The position numbers and the translations under genes are program-made. A stretch of 64,000 nt of DNA. Origin: Diprion similis (lineage: Eukaryota > Arthropoda > Insecta > Hymenoptera > Diprionidae). This document shows positions 38,601 through 50,942 of this stretch, piece by piece. The stretch lies in assembly GCF_021155765.1 (NCBI RefSeq), contig NC_060113.1, forward strand, positions 2,160,501 through 2,224,500. Reading direction: 5' to 3'. Each line of letters begins with the position of its first letter. Within the stretch, counting starts at the first letter, position 1. Under the pieces are notes generated by a model that saw only the letters and a list, made by a program, of their open reading frames with translations, was not told where the DNA came from and did not search any database.

Positions 38601-41421
38601 AAAATAAAGGTCGAAATGAGTTTCCATTGCCGTTGGGGAGAAATAATAAGTGGAATAAATTAAACGAATAATAACTCGAAATATCGTGTATATATATATA
38701 TATATAACGAGTGTCAGCGAAACAAACCTTTAGAGAAATAACAAAACGTCGTCGTTGGAAATCTTGAAATTCGCGAATGTGAAAAAATCGTACACTTGTT
38801 TAGTAATTTTATAACCAGAGTAGATATCTCAGTTTTGTTGTCAGAAAATTTCAACACTCGCGGATAAGATATGTGAACCTGTTTCTATAAGAAACAATAA
38901 AAACAAACAATATGTTAATTATTGTCCCGAGCAGTGCACGCAACTCTAGCAAAGTGCAAAGTCCGATAATCGGATCGCGTGTAATAGGCGGTTGAAAAGA
39001 AGGGAGAAGGGGGAAAAAAAAAAAAACAGGTAATGCAAAGATTATAGCAAAAAAAGAAGCTCAAATTTTAAAATCGATTTCGTAGATTTTAAGCAAGAAA
39101 TTAAGTCGATTAGAATTTCACATAAAAAGTTTATAAATAAATTTTAAATACGATAAACTTTTGACGTTAAACTTGATCGGGAAGAAATGTTATGTGAATG
39201 GAGAAAAAAAAAAAAAACTTTTCTAAGCTCGTAGCTTTTTTCAGAAGCACAGATCTTCGCAACAATTTCGTACGAGCTTCAAAAAATTTTACATAAATGA
39301 AAGTTAGACAATTTTTATCCACGCTAGATTGTTAAATAGAATTTTATTCCAACCGAATAAATTGACAGAATTTATTTCGACAAAGTGATCGTTCAACGCG
39401 TGTTTAAAAATCTTTCAAAGCAAAGCATAAATAAAAAAAAAAAAACCCAAAAAAAACAATATTTTGTTTTTCGTCAAATTATCGTTAATTTCATGTTCTC
39501 GTAAAAATTTCTTTTTCAACATTTTATTATAGGAGGGCTGTCGTACCCTAGTAAAAAGAAAAAAAAACATTATTTCTTCAGAGTTTTGGTAAAATTTCAG
39601 TGAATTTGTTCAAAGTAGAAGAAAAATGAATTAATTTGATAATAAAAAACCACAAAAAGTAATAACCGACTTAAGGGTGGGTGGGGGGGGGTCGTCGTCA
39701 TTTCCCAACCTCCCTTACGTACATGTATATTCATATATTTTATATGTATTAAAAATGAAAATAAATGTATATATATATATATAATTTGTACGTTTTCGCG
39801 TTATTGCAGACGCACTCCAGTACCTCCGACTGGCGGACAATAAGCTTCACATGGTACCAAGCGACGCGTTAAGAAGACTTCACTGCTTGCGTCACTTGGA
39901 TTTACGGGTCAACAACATCACCGTTTTACCGGAGGACGCATTCGCCGGTTACGGGGACTCGATAACCTTCCTAAATCTTCAAAAAAATTTGTAATCACAT
40001 TCACTTTACACCCTAATACTACTTTCATACTCATTAATTATTAAACAACCAAAATCCTCCCTTCATTTTTTTCCCTCTCGTTTAATCGTAAGTTTCTCAA
40101 CTTCAAAAGCCCGTAAAAAAAAAAAAAAAAAAAAGCCAAGCGAAGAACCAGATGAATAAACACGAGTTAAAAAAGACAATTTAACAGAGATAATGAAAAT
40201 TTTCACAAGATGAAATATTTTCATTTCTAATATACAAATGATCTTATTGTCTTTTACGTAACGCGTTGGTTTGAAACATGTTTCAAGCTAGAAGTTTCTT
40301 CTCGGTTCCTTTTCATTTTTTTTCTCGTCATAACCATAATCATTATTATTATTGTTATTGAGATTGGACGGTGTTGTAACGGCTGGTGAGTTTTTACTTT
40401 CGTGACATTTAGGGGCGGGCGGGGGGGCGGGGGGGGGGGAGGGGGTAAAACTTGGCGTCAAATACGAGAAGAAATTACGACCCTAACTCTTAAGGGAGGA
40501 AAAAAATGAAAGCGGTTTTCTCGCGTTATATCTGTATTACATGTACAGTCCGGAGTTAAAACCCCATCGAGCCGGATTGCAGAGACGTTATCAACCGCGA
40601 GAAATATACGTATAACGACACTCCGGGGACGTAGTTTAACGAATTAATGACGAAACTTCTTGGGACAGTATATACACCGACTTTATTCCCCTCCGTCGGA
40701 CCATCTGCGAATTTCCGCAGCCATCTTCGCTCCCGAAAACGACCCTGAGGGTGTATCCCTTGTTCCCATCCCTGTAATTTTCAAATCCACGTGGGAAAAT
40801 CCCATCGGTTGTTGGTTGTATTCAGAGCCGCAAGTGTTTAACGTTGCACGTTTCGTACGCGGCAATTTTCCATATGAAATGATAATTTTTTTTTTTTTTT
40901 TTTTTTTTTTTTCTTGTCCCTTACGAATGAATAAATATAATAATCCTGGCGGAAGTTAGATTTTACATCCGGAGAAATATTTGCCTCAATTTTTTTTTTC
41001 TTTTTTTTTTTTTCCCAAATCATTTTTCAGTCCTTCACAAGAAAGAAACGCAGCAATGTCGATTGAGAAATGAAAAAAAAAAATTAGTTTAATTTTTGTA
41101 AATGGGAAAATCGAGTATTGATGATTGATTTTTTTTTTTTTTTTTTCTTCTCTTGTCTTCTCTTCTAAAATGCAACAAAACCGAAAATTTTCTCAGTTAA
41201 TGGAAAATATGGGAAAATATGTTTCAGAATCAAGACTCTGCCGCCGATGATATTCGAGAATTTTAATTCCCTGGAAACGCTTAATTTGCAAAACAACAAA
41301 TTGACCCACGTGCCGGAAGAGGTGATGGAAACAGTCACCGACACTCTGCAAGTGATCGACTTGACCGGTAATAAGTTTGAAATGAATAAGTAAATGCATA
41401 AAGAAATAAAAAATAGAGTTT

Positions 41422-41454
<33 letters not shown>

Positions 41455-41864
41455 ATTCCCGATTTCATTTCTCTACATTGAATTTTATCGATATCTAAAT
41501 CGAAGAAAATTCATCCGTCGAATCTGTTTACTCAAAAATTGATAAAAATTTTGTCGATTTTCTAACGATACTCACAAAACCTTGATCATCGTTTTCAGAC
41601 AATCCGCTGATCTGCGATTGCGAGCTTCAGTGGTACTCAAACTGGTTGAAAAGTCTCCGCGACAAGGACGACGAGGTGATGACGAAGAAGAGGACCGTCT
41701 GCATGATAGAAAACGAGCACAGGGAATACTCGGTACAGAATCTTCCCTTGGATAAAATCGGATGCCAGCCGAAAGCTGAGGAAAAATCATCCTCCGGTAA
41801 CCTGGCGGTAAAACTTGTCGGTCTTCAGTTCATCATCACCGTCAGCTTCGTCATTCTGCTCTAG
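33250..41864 (+). CDS. Secreted/GPI-anchored leucine-rich-repeat protein (CG14762-like)
   Basis: Seven exons with GT-AG introns: 33250-33622, 34298-34520, 35471-35610, 37525-37677, 39810-39990, 41228-41367 and 41599-41864. They join in frame to 491 aa. Residues 1-29 look like a signal peptide (hydrophobic core 13-24). Cys 35, 44, 46 and 57 form an LRR N-cap. About a dozen LRRs follow (LxxLxLxxNxI pattern, e.g. LNLNYNKISAIHARAFEGL). Cys 409, 411, 438 and 459 form the LRR C-cap. The end is a small-residue patch (SSSG, 467-470), then a hydrophobic tail with no following charged segment, as in GPI-anchor signals. Several introns fall at equivalent positions in the repeats, as expected if repeats arose by exon duplication. 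Sequence and length recall Drosophila CG14762, a comparison made from memory. The likely role is cell-surface recognition or adhesion; the ligand is unknown. The ATG at 33250 is the first that begins a signal peptide. Confidence 0.88.
35788..36425 (+). mobile_element. MITE family A, copy 2, inside intron 3 of the LRR-GPI gene
   Basis: The element begins TTGGGGTGACGCAAAAAA and ends TTTTTGCGCCACCCTAA. It matches the copy at 8037-8651 along its whole length in the same orientation, including the GACAAAATGTTAG arm, the ATGTATGAAATTTTAATATG core and the nested AAAGGTCGCTC / GAGCGACCTTT pair. It differs mostly in homopolymer lengths. It lies between exon 3 (ends 35610) and exon 4 (starts 37525) and disrupts no splice site. 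Confidence 0.85.
36558..36580 (+). repeat. G-tract in intron 3 of the LRR-GPI gene
   Basis: A run of G interrupted by one A, on the sense strand of the intron. G-quadruplex capable. Confidence 0.85.
40412..40446 (+). repeat. G-rich tract in intron 5 of the LRR-GPI gene
   Basis: G-runs separated by single C or A residues, on the sense strand of the intron between exons ending 39990 and starting 41228. Confidence 0.85.
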
Positions 41865-42087
41865 AACAAACAATAGAATATCAACAAACCTCAATAAGTT
41901 TTATTTTCTTTATTTAACAAACAAAAAAAAAAAAAAAATCAACAACAAAAAAAAACTAATTTCTTTCTTTTACAAAAATGATAAAAAAAAAAAAACAAAA
42001 ACAATACAGAGCACGATATTAACGTTGATTCCTCGAATACTTTCATTTATGTTTATATACATATATATGTATATGCATTTATGGCTA

Positions 42088-42120
<33 letters not shown>

Positions 42121-42778
42121 GTTCACTCGATGAGTTGTATCCTAGAGAGAGGTAGAGAAAGAGAGAGAGAAAGGAGAGAATTTAATGGTCACGTTATGTT
42201 AGTATATTATATACTAAAGATAGAAGAAAATGTAGTCTTCATTTTTACCCTGATTATGATATAAGTATGATTTAATATTTTCATTGTTATATAATATTAT
42301 AGATCAGTCGGCCGGGTTTAGAATCGTAGAGAATTTTCAACATGGAATTAGGTGAATTTAGGATCGACCGTTAGCGATTTATGTTTTCAGTTTTTTTTTT
42401 TTCTTTTTTTTTCTCTTTTTTTATTCCTACACTAGATTCTTTTAGTTTTCAGGATATGAATTTATTTTTCTACAAATCGTATACCTATAACTATATTATA
42501 TAATTGCATTACTAATATGTGTGCGCGTATGTTAATTACACATGTTTGATCGCGTGTGAAAAGAAGAAAGGAATTCAAAAAAAAAAAAAAAAGACAAAAA
42601 GCAAGTTTAAGAGAAAAAAAAAAAATAAAACAAACGGTCAAATTATCTTCGACAATCGAAACAATATAAAACTATATACGCGTTATCTGCTGCTAGAGCG
42701 AAAGCGTATAATTACACCATAATTATTATGAAGAATATAATTTTTCTATAACAAATCATATAAATAAATGAACACATA

Positions 42779-42780
<2 letters not shown>

Positions 42781-42820
<40 letters not shown>

Positions 42821-42830
42821 TATATATATA
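42781..42830. repeat. (TA)n microsatellite
   Basis: A tract of tandem TA units with minor interruptions, downstream of the LRR-GPI gene. Similar shorter tracts lie at 42090-42120, 44651-44670 and 46796-46815. Confidence 0.85.
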
Positions 42831-43636
42831 CACAAATGTATATTTACAAAAGCCGATAAATTTATATAATACCTTAGGTTTGTATTGCTAGTATTTTCCT
42901 TTATATTTTTTTTTTTTGTTCTTCTCATTTATTAAAAACCTAACATATATATATTATATACATTATTTAATATTATTCATTATTTAATTATTTTCAAGGT
43001 ATACGCAATTTTTTACACGATCTAAATGATCCTTGACGTATCGACGCACGGTCGACGGACATTTGCCGGAGGAGAAAAAAGTGAAAATTTCGTTAAACAA
43101 TTAGAGAAAGATTTCCATATAATTGCGTAGATGAAAAATCGATCTCTGGAAAAATCTGCGAGAGGGCAAATATAATCAGCTGCTATTTCGGGCAGCAATA
43201 AATTCACGTGTACATAACGTAGAGAGACGAGCGAACCATCTTTTCGTCTGTTAAATATACGAGTATAACATATGTATATACATATATAGACATATATGCA
43301 ACATATCGCGAAGCGTACGAGCTTTCATTATCAATCGATACATATCAGTAACGTTGCCAAGACATTTTGAAAAATATACAAATAAATATGAGACGAGTTA
43401 AAAAGGGAGAGGAGTAAGAGAAAGATGATAAAATGATAATAATTATTATTTCAACCCGATAGATTAGAGAAATTGAAAACACCAGCCGTGATGACTTGTA
43501 AGTCTAATAATTCGTGTAACTCTATAATAAGTAGAGTCGTGATTTAATCGCGATCACTGTCGCATTCGAACACCAATGAAATCGATCGATTCGATGAAAT
43601 TTTTCGTTTCGATAGTAGAGAAGAAAAAAAAATTGA

Positions 43637-43670
<34 letters not shown>

Positions 43671-44827
43671 GAATAAAGATTAAGGAAAATTTAAGATAAC
43701 GCAATCGAATATCAACTCGTGTGAAAATATGAAACGATCGTTTTGTTTCGATGTTAAAGATGCGAGGTGAAAAAAAAAAAAGAATGGAAAGAAAGTCGAA
43801 GAAAAAAAAAAAAAAAAAAAAAAAATTGAAAAGAAAATCTCTGTGATTTTATAAAAGTCGTTCGGCCAAAGTTGCTGAGGCGGCGGCTTCTCTGACTAAA
43901 CTGACATAATGGCACCGCAATAACGATCCGTAAACTAGGCGCAGGAAGTCTACACTTGAGTCATGTCGTCATTGTGATTTGTTTAACTGTTTGATTCAAT
44001 CAACTTTACAACCGCCGGCTTTTGCGATCAGTGATTGCAGTTATGGTGTTAACATTATGCGACGTCCAAAAGCCAACGGGAAAACTGAATCATCGTGATT
44101 TAATCCGAAAAAAAAACAAATTCTCAACAATAACAAAAAAAAAAAAAAAAATCAAAATCAAGGGAAGGAAAAATTGCGACGCGTTGATATTCGGTCTGGC
44201 CGTGTAAAGAGGGTTGATAATAAATAAAAATAATAAATTCGGTGAGCTTGTAAACGGAAAGTAAAACGATTTTTAAACTATACATTATACCTACCTATAT
44301 TCATTAGCTATAAATATAATAATATATAAAATGCAATTTGTATAACAAGTATTAAGGCTAAGGGTTACCACGACTTTGTTATACCGGACTTAGAATATAA
44401 TATATTATATAATAACAACTGGGACGATTGCATTGTTAGAAATGTGACCGCAGAAATTTTCGCAATACGCGAAAAAATCGTCGACACTTTTGTTGAACTT
44501 TAAAAAGATAAGAAAGAAAGAATTAAGGAAAGGAAGAAAAAAAAAAAACGCGACGAGAATCAAAGCGAAACCTGATCGAAATTTTTCCTTCACCCAGAGT
44601 TACGATCAATTCACGTTATCGGCTCAATAAGTGGTGGAGAACGTCACACATACATATATATATATATATACATATACGTACCTAAACATATCATTTGCAA
44701 ACGCCCAAATTTAACGCGTATTATATAATGATTATTATAACGATAGGCATGGCATAGTTTCTAAGCTTTTATCATATATATATATATATATTATTACACC
44801 TAATATGTAATATTATCGATATATAAT

Positions 44828-44850
44828 TAGACTCGAAAAGATCGAGTCTA
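44828..44850 (+). other. Perfect 9-bp hairpin
   Basis: TAGACTCGA, a 5-nt loop AAAGA, then TCGAGTCTA. It lies in the possible 3' UTR of the LRR-GPI gene and could be an RNA stem-loop; the function is unknown. Confidence 0.6.
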
Positions 44851-46120
44851 TATAACCACTAAAAATCATATACATATCCTTAGCGTATGATGAGATTTGA
44901 GAGAGTTTATTTGTTAACATCTATACGATGTATATTATATATATATGCATATATAATACATAAACATCCAAAGACATATATCTATATCAACATTCATAAA
45001 TATATACCTTACAAATCGTGTCTCTGTATATGTATATATATACACACAGGATATCGGATGTCAACTGAAACGATTGTAAGGACCTCAGTTCTTGCAATTA
45101 GTAAGCTTCTTCGTTATACCAAAAAAGCGTTAAGTAACGTCAAATTTGTTGCTATCCAAGTATTTCATCGGAAGTATATTCTCATATATTGAATAAATAG
45201 TTCGACCAGATGTCCTGTATCAGTGCACTCGATGTTGTCTTTTAACTTTTTTTTTCTCTACCTACTTTTAATCTCACCTTAACATATCAAAAACAAAGTT
45301 AAAGTTAACTGGAACAAAAAAAAAAAACAACAAAATAAAAAAAATAAAAAAAAATAAAAAAATCATGACAAAAATAACCACCAGGCTTCTGCTCTCTTCG
45401 TACAAAGATTGACGATCATTACTACTTTTTAATTGTCAGATTTTATAATTAGCTCTAAACTGTTACCAAAAAAATTTTATCCACACCCATCAGAAACGTG
45501 TGATTTTTATTTCATATTAAAAAGAAATCGGTCATTTTTAATTACAGAGTATTCTTTTATCGAAAAAATTAATTCCACCTCATACGCCTCATACGTGACT
45601 CTTTGCTGGCCCTATTAAAAATTTTGCTCAGGGTACGCGTGCAGGCATATGAGCATAGATTCTTGACCAGTGGAAAGAAAAAAGAAAAACGCTGTTACAC
45701 TTAATAAATTTGAACGGAGCGAGCAGTACTTGGGTAATATTTATATAGATGTAAATGAATTAATTTTCTTAACTATGTAATTAACGATACTATTATAATA
45801 TTTGGATAATCGATAATCCTGACGCTAAGAGTTAAAAATTATTTATAAAAGTCGCGAAACGTATACAAAATATTTAACGAGACGGAGGAGAAAAAATTTA
45901 TAAGAAGACAAAAACGCGCGGAAAAGAGAAACACGGAATTTTAGGGGAAAAAAACAACAACATTCAAAATCGAAAACAGATCGTACCAAGACACGTTTCG
46001 TTGTAATAAACAATATTGTCTGAAGCACGTGAAAAAAAAAAAACAAAAAAAAAACGAGATTTTTGCGCAAAGCAAAACAATTGGAATAACGATATATCTA
46101 CTTATACTTATTCTGTAAAA

Positions 46121-46248
46121 AGTCGTCGGATGCACTATAGGTAAAAGTAAAATAGATAATGATAATAATAATAATAATAATGATAATCAAGCGGTATTTT
46201 TGTACAGTGTCTTACGGTGTCAGATCGTTGCCGGAGCATCCGACGACT
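46121..46248. repeat. 13-bp perfect inverted repeat with 102-nt spacer
   Basis: AGTCGTCGGATGC (46121-46133) is exactly complementary to GCATCCGACGACT (46236-46248). The spacer holds a (TAA)n microsatellite. The arms are GC-rich compared with the surrounding AT-rich DNA. Confidence 0.7.
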
Positions 46249-47110
46249 GCTTGAACGATAAAAAAATGAATAAATGAAACAAACGCTGAAAAAAATGAAG
46301 AAGATAAATAAGAAATACAAAAATCAGGCTAGAGCAAAAAAGAACTCCTGTTTCTCTAAGTCTAGTTACACTGCTATGAAAAGTATTGAGTCTTATCGCA
46401 TAATAATACCCGAAAACCGTTTTCCAAAATTGGAAAAATTTCCATCACACCGTGAGCCGTACACGTGATTCATAAATGTGCGCTCATTTCGCACCCATGA
46501 ACTGTATAAAAATAACACGAATAAAGAAACAAGTAAATAATAAACTTGGACAGTGAACATTCGGAGTTGTCACTCTGATAACCGCATTGCTGCTGCGAAA
46601 TAAAAAGATACGAGTATATATTTCAATTTTCCTTTCGATCTATCAATTAACTCGGATCTTATTATCCATATCACCTATGTACGTGTATTATTTATATGGT
46701 GGCACATAGCAGTAGTCAAGTAAACGAGTCATATTTAAATATATTTGACGTGCCCCTCCCCATGAATCTTTTCAAGTTGCGTATAGCTTTGTTATAAATA
46801 TATATATATATATACATACATAAATATATACAAATATGTATATACATACACATCTCGATGGATATTTTATGCCTAATGTTATAATTGATGTTACACAAAT
46901 GTACACGAATGTGTGTATATTCTATATAATATATTACGAATTACCCTATATGGTACACATCTTTGGTATGGAATATATACATTTATCTATTCGAATTCTA
47001 ACGTCTACGTGTCACCGTTTATTATGGTCGTTGATAATAGTAATAATCATGGTAATAATATTAATAATAATATTAATATTGTGTATGTGGAAAAGTCAAA
47101 TGAATAAAGA

Positions 47111-48281
47111 TTAACTACGCAAAATTTTCTTTATCACTTTCACTCGTCCCACCGCTGTCACCAATTTTTTTCCTTCAAGTAGATAAGTAAGAAAATTTTG
47201 TATTCTTAACTTTGTTATTTTATTTGTTTATTTTTTTGACAATTTCCTGTCCCGAAATGTGGTCAAATTCAAATGTTAACATCGAGTGTGTGGACGCTCA
47301 TTGACGTACATACGAAAGCAATATCTATTGATTTTCAATGTCAATGGGACGAGATAATCGTTAGGAACTCCACGACATTCGGGCGATACGATACGCGATT
47401 ACGAATCCGCCAAATGAATGACGAAACTCGATTTAGAAATTAAATATTTTACGGGAAGCTTGCGGTATTTGAAACCGAATAACGAATCAATCGTTTCAAT
47501 TTTCCGGGGTAAGAAAATAAAGAGAGAAAGTTTCCACGAGGATGTGAAAATATTTTTAACCTTTCTTTTTTACATTCAGATTAGATAAAAAAAAAAAAAA
47601 AAAAAAAAAAAATTACGTTGCTTGTGATGACGTCGAGACACCGATGCGAGGGATAATTGGAGACTTGAAAATTTCATCAACGATCTAAGAGTCGAGTTTA
47701 CCTGAATAATTGGTCGTCGAGTGAGTTAAAAAGCAATTATGCGGAAAATGGTGGTCGGCGAGTAAGCCTCGACTGATTAGTTATTAATTGTTCAAACTGC
47801 TTTCATGGGAACATCAGTCGCGTCGCGTCGCGTCGAGTTGCGAGGCGAGCTATTAACGGTGAAATTTTCAAACGTAATTCGAGTTACTGAATTTTGAACC
47901 AGCCGTTTGATAAGTTCGAGTGAAAAACGGTGGAAAAATGGATCAAAAAGAAACTCTGATAAGCTATTATCTAATTTCTATCAAGCATAGACATTCATGC
48001 GAGTGAAAAGTGCGAGGCACCCGACAGTTGCATCCAATACCTGCTTCTCTAGGGTTGAACAAACCAAAAACCATAAGCTCGGCTACCTCATCAGCTTCGA
48101 ACAGTATCTGGGTACCCATAGTGACAATAATCCATCGCTAGATTGATCAGAGTGAATGTGGCCTGTGTGTGCAGACGGATTTAAGAAGCTTTAATTGATA
48201 ATGAAGAGACACGTGTGTCGTTTCATAGTTCACCGTGCAACCAAATATCAGATCGTAGTCAGGCGTTAGGCGCCAGTGATC
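47111..48281. other. Spacer between the two LRR genes
   Basis: No exon was recognised. It contains a poly-A tract at 47587-47611 and a short GTCGC tandem (about 47818-47834). The last few hundred bases are presumably the promoter and 5' UTR of the gene starting at 48282; no clear TATA box was seen. Confidence 0.4.
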
Positions 48282-50613
48282 ATGGGCTTCCCAACGTTTG
48301 ATTCCAGTAAGGGATTGCCACCGATTCGTGAAACCGGTAAAAAGTAAGTTGGTAACGTTCTACTAAAAGACGAAAACAAGCTAACGATTACGATTGTCGA
48401 TTTTTACCTGTCCAGAAAATTCGAGTTCTGGAATATCGCAATTGTGGCTCTGATGACCATCGCCATTGGTCTTCTTCTCACGACTTACGTGTTGGCCGGA
48501 TTTTCAACGAGGAAAAAATCGGTCCAGGATATTAACGTGGCAAGCGAAATCTCTGATCTTCACTTCGCCCAGAATACCAGCGACGAAAATCGCACCATCA
48601 TAAGTCAGAGGCTCCTGCCCATGGCTCAAACATACTGCAGGATAAGGAGCAACTGCGTTGTGACCTGTTCACGAATCCCAGCTACTTTAAGCCCAGGAAT
48701 TATCGCCACTATATTTTTGGAATCCGAATACAAGGTGAGCTCACTGAATATCCATCAAGTACCCAGCGGTGGTTCTTCTTCTCAAAAGTTTGATTAACAT
48801 CGAAAAGGATCAGAGTCGACTAAAGGGATTCATTCAACATTCGATCGACAATTTTTACTCAAATTAACATATTTTTCAGAGACGATGCGCAGACAAGGAG
48901 TTCGTCGAGGAGTTGGTGTTCGATAACTGCAGGTTTCCGGCCAATGAACTGAGCTCCGAATGGTTACCGATAAAGTTTCGGTTAAAAAAATTGACCCTGA
49001 GGCGTTGCGCACTGACGGCAATCGACATGGACGCGTTTAGCTCGGAGCCTTTCCAGGATCTTCGAGGCTTGGCCATGGTCGGTAACCGGATAAACGTCCT
49101 CAAAAAGTCGTTGTTCGATGGTCTGACGGGCCTTGAAAAGTTATCGATAGTGGATAACAACATTGGACTACCAGATGCGGAGTTGCTGGTCGGAACGGCG
49201 AACTCTCTGCGGGTTCTTCAGCTGGACAACGCGGTTCGAGGGGAAAGCACCCTGACGAAGGTAATCGGTAGTCGACCACTTCGCAGGGTCATCGTATTAT
49301 CGTTGACCAGAAATCGTCTGCCAAGATTGTCCAGGAACATCTTCAAAAGCGTTCCAAACGCGCAGTCGATCTACCTTACCAACTCGGGTGTATCGAGGAT
49401 CGATCCAGATGCTTTCGATCCTTTCTCCAGGAGCATCCGGCAGCTTTTTCTCGCCGGAAACGACCTCACCTCTCTTCCAAGAAACGTCTTCAGCCGTATC
49501 CTGAGGTCGAATCCCAACTTCAGAATCGCTCTCGCCAATAACGATTGGAACTGCAGTTGTGGTCTGGAGTGGCTTAAGAACCTGACCAACATCCTGATCG
49601 ACGTTCCACGGTGCTCCAGTCCAGAACACAACGCGATGCTTCCGTTCACGCAAGCCAACTTCTGCGAACCATCCGACAGACCTTCCACCGTGACTTCAGA
49701 CTCCACCGTGAAACCGATAATCGGTCATCCCGAGTCGTCGACGTTGAACTGCGACGAGAAGGAGCAAGGAACCAGCACGATATCGACTCGGAGACTCCTC
49801 TCCACGCAAGAATTCATCGTGAGAACAGGATCCTCGGGATCCTTCTTCTTCCTCAACCAGGGGATAAACGGTTCGGTTCACGTTCTCGTGGAATCTGAAT
49901 CTAAATCGTACACTTTGATTTGGTTCGTCAAAGACCTTGTGAACACCGATTCGCAAGGTATGAAGTGCCTAACGAACGTCGTGGGTTCGGCAACGCTGAC
50001 GGAGCTGCAACCTGGACTGGTTTACATCGTCTGTTTACTGGACACGAATACCGGAGACCTTACCTCGCCTTTTAACTGCCAATCGATCCAGACGCCGAGC
50101 AAAGAGTCCGGAAGGTTGTGGCTAACGGCTGAAGCCAAGACGCCGATTATCGGTGGTCTCACGGTGGTCTTGATAGTGGTCTGCGTTTCCGGAGCTATGG
50201 GTTCCTACTACATCATACGTCGTAACCCGCGGCTCCTGAAGGGCAGCAAACGCATCATTATGGTGAACCATAAAGCAGCGGATGCCATCGTGTTGCCAGC
50301 GGATTTCCGGCTGGATGCCTTGAGCAATACCAGTTCTTTTGCCCAGGAACCGGTGGTACCGTCAACATCGAGTTCGCGCAGAAGTACCACCAGCTACGTA
50401 TCCGGAATTCAACCAACCAGAACTCAGCTCATGTCCTGGAGGATGGGAAGGATCAGGGAGATTCTGGCGTGCGAAAACCCTGACGATTGCAACGCCGATA
50501 TCCCACCGCCTCTTCCACCCCCTCGCAAGAATTCGGTGGTTCCATCCCTTTTTCTCAGCCTTGAAGAAGCTGGAACCGATATCCAGGTACGCAGAGGATC
50601 GACGTCCGAATGA
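48282..50613 (+). CDS. LRR transmembrane protein with FN3-like segment and proline-rich tail
   Basis: Three exons, 48282-48343, 48416-48734 and 48880-50613, with GT-AG junctions, join in frame to 704 aa. Residues 1-27 are short and polar. Residues 28-50 form a strong hydrophobic segment without an obvious cleavage site, so a signal-anchor is likely. LRRs follow (about 140-345), then an LRR C-cap starting CSCGLEW at Cys352/Cys354. Next comes a beta-rich segment at about 430-545 that reads like a fibronectin-III domain (LTELQPGLVYIVCLLD). A second membrane span lies at about 550-573. The tail of about 130 residues carries PPPLPPPRK (669-677), a class II SH3-ligand pattern. If both hydrophobic segments span the membrane, both ends are cytosolic. 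The family is not recognised with certainty; the likely role is as a cell-surface receptor or adhesion protein. Confidence 0.85.
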
Positions 50614-50936
50614 AGAAGAAACCTAGAACTGTGACTTGTTGTCCAGTTACTGATCGCGAGGTGTTGAATCAACGATAAATCAACGAAGTTTATAGAGTGC
50701 ATCGATTAATTGGAAGGAATCTACCGACTATCACGACCCTTTGATAAGCTCTGAGTGTCGTATCGATATCCGTATGATCATGGACGAATCGTCGATCAGT
50801 TTAGCTGGTAATTGAGTGCCAAGTATGCGTTCACATTTCGCAAATGCGCACGCTGAGAGATTCTGCTTTTGGACTTGATTAATGGACTGCCATATGTCAC
50901 AGACTATAGACGTGCGTGGCTATTGTTAGGAGCGTA

Positions 50937-50942
50937 AATAAA
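50937..50942 (+). terminator. Probable poly(A) signal of the 48.3 kb LRR gene
   Basis: AATAAA lies about 325 bp after the stop codon and is the first such signal downstream. Confidence 0.45.

Larger units (their letters stand above)
41865..47110 (+). other. Possible long 3' UTR of the LRR-GPI gene (AT-rich, no coding exon)
   Basis: After the stop codon there are 5.2 kb without a recognisable exon. They are very AT-rich, with TGTATATA-type motifs resembling Pumilio sites and several AATAAA signals (for example 42763-42768 and 47103-47108). Which poly(A) site is used cannot be told. Long 3' UTRs are common in insect neural genes, so an extended UTR is plausible. Plain intergenic DNA is equally compatible. 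More complex sequence at about 43860-44060 stands out but encodes nothing recognised. Confidence 0.3.

Noticed and set aside
41815-42264. Open frame of 149 codons overlapping the end of the LRR-GPI gene
   Set aside because: Lys/Asn/Ile/Tyr-rich translation of AT-repeat DNA in another frame; not a protein.
48735-48797. Read-through of exon 2 of the 48.3 kb LRR gene to a stop at 48797
   Set aside because: A good donor (GTGAGC) at 48735 and an acceptor before 48880 restore an in-frame LRR sequence, so the read-through is intronic.
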